Assembly: GCA_025455045.1 (NCBI GenBank)
Contig: JALONJ010000007.1
Coordinates: 1 to 34,179 of the forward strand
Direction of reading: 5' to 3'
Source of the DNA: Microscillaceae bacterium
GTDB lineage: Bacteria; Bacteroidota; Bacteroidia; Cytophagales; Microscillaceae
DNA: 34,179 nucleotides
The position numbers and the translations under genes were made by a program. Position 1 is the stretch's first letter. Each line of letters opens with the position of its first letter. This document shows positions 33,361 through 34,179 of this stretch, one piece after another. Under the pieces are notes generated by a model. It did no database searches and was not told the origin of the DNA. It was given only the letters and a program-made list of their open reading frames with translations.

Positions 33361-34082
33361 AATGATTAAGAGTTTACAAATTCTAAACTAAATTGTAAAT
33401 TGAACGAAAAGAAGTTAGAAATCAGAAGTTTTGAGAATAGTCAAACTCCTGTTTTTGAGAGATTAGAAATGTAAATGGTTGCAATAGAATAGGCTTAGAA
33501 TTTAATGCTTTCAAGTTAATAGTGTGCAAAGTTAATTTTTTTCTCTTTCTTCTCAACAAAAACTATACATTTTTTATAAAAATAGGAAAAAATCTTACAA
33601 GCTATTCGCAAAATGGGAGTAAATATACCTTATTGGATTGTTGATAGTTATTCAAATTTTTTCTGCGTTTTTTTGTGTATAGTAGTCTGTAAATCAGATA
33701 GTTATGTGTGTTTTCGAAGTTTTAAACAAAGTTTTTTACAAACTTGGCTTTACAAAACTTGACCAAAATTTAACCGAGTTATTGATAGATTCTTACTTTG
33801 TTAGAATTGTAACCGTTAAAATTCAAGGCATTTATCAATAAAAAACAAGGTAGATCGAGTAAGGCTTTGATTATCAATGGCTTAGATGTATATATTTTTG
33901 CAATTTACAAACTCAATGCTTACATCATAGTACAAGCAAAACAGGGGATAGGTTGCCTCGAGAAAATATTTTTAAATTAATGTGAATATTTTAGTAACTA
34001 TTTGATAATGAGCTAATTATGATGCAAAAATGCGCCCTTTTTGACAAATAATCAATTGTTTCAAAAATAAAATTGTATTATT
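33361..34082. other. Spacer at the right end
   Basis: No gene seen. It holds the promoter above, an exact motif copy at 33868-33876, and degenerate copies at 33689-33697 (TGTAAATCA) and 34003-34011 (TGATAATGA, with the full left arm TAACTATT). The rest is A+T-rich without recognisable structure. Confidence 0.55.
33527..33556 (-). promoter_or_regulatory. Predicted promoter of the giant T9SS gene
   Basis: On the minus strand TAACTTTG (33534-33527) fits the -7 consensus, and TTG (33556-33554) lies 19 bases upstream at -33 spacing. The box is 166 bases before the start codon, leaving a long leader. Confidence 0.5.
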
Positions 34083-34179
34083 TTATAGACTTTAAGGAAA
34101 CTATTTACCAGAGAAAATTGTATTTTTCTAAGTAGGGTTAGTTTGGGCTTCCTGAATAGGACAAATCCAAGAAAAAATG
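34083..34179. repeat. Right arm of the terminal inverted repeat
   Basis: The exact reverse complement of 1-97. See the left arm for interpretation. Confidence 0.95.

Noticed and set aside
1..34179. CRISPR arrays, rRNA, tRNA, phage or conjugation modules
   Set aside because: No regularly spaced repeats, no tRNA cloverleaf or rRNA-like stretch, and no integrase, capsid, relaxase or transposase gene was recognised on either strand.

Overview
The window looks like chromosomal DNA of a Bacteroidota bacterium, most likely a Cytophagales-type gliding or surface lineage. The evidence is a giant secreted protein with a C-terminal type IX secretion (T9SS) sorting domain, a TonB-dependent receptor, a CarboxypepD_reg-vWA surface protein, an ECF sigma/anti-sigma pair, a TPR-SpoIIE phosphatase, TAnnTTTG-type -7 boxes, no clear Shine-Dalgarno sequences, and strongly A+T-rich intergenic DNA. 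Genus-level placement is inference. No rRNA, tRNA or CRISPR array was seen.

Layout: (1) 1-460, a contig-end inverted repeat and spacer. (2) 461-4804, gyrA interrupted by two in-frame inteins: a 159-residue mini-intein and a 432-residue intein with a LAGLIDADG endonuclease. (3) 5386-6910, an ECF sigma factor and its membrane partner. (4) 7100-9819, an AraC-family regulator, an aldo/keto reductase and a dead short-chain dehydrogenase (SDR). The last two sit behind promoters with the same architecture (two TTTGAAAT boxes 21 bp apart, then 28 bp to a TAnnTTTG box), which suggests a small regulon of the AraC protein. (5) 10103-14244, a lipoprotein subtilase, a MarR regulator, a small secreted protein and a lipoprotein sorbosone-dehydrogenase-like protein. 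(6) 14792-19682, a surface vWA protein and a TonB-dependent receptor. (7) 20211-24447, a TPR/coiled-coil/SpoIIE phosphatase and a class II aldolase/adducin-like protein. (8) 24961-33360 (minus strand), a 2799-residue T9SS cargo protein. (9) 33361-34179, spacer ending in the inverse of the left end.

The strongest structure outside the genes is in the roughly 6.9 kb of spacers. They carry 19 exact copies of a palindromic core TGATWATCA, inside a longer near-palindrome with TAACT-type arms. They also hold at least six kinds of short palindromic or MITE-like element: an 88-bp element with perfect 8-bp target duplications at both copies, a 126-134-bp element flanked by TTAG duplications, a 175-179-bp element whose terminal repeats contain the TGATWATCA motif and whose inner stem shows compensatory changes, a 65-bp palindrome, and others. 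Several motif copies bracket transcription terminators, one supplies a stop codon, one encodes part of a signal peptide, and one lies in the linker of the mini-intein.

The window ends in 97-bp perfect inverted repeats. These may be an assembly breakpoint at a genomic repeat, or a real structural end.
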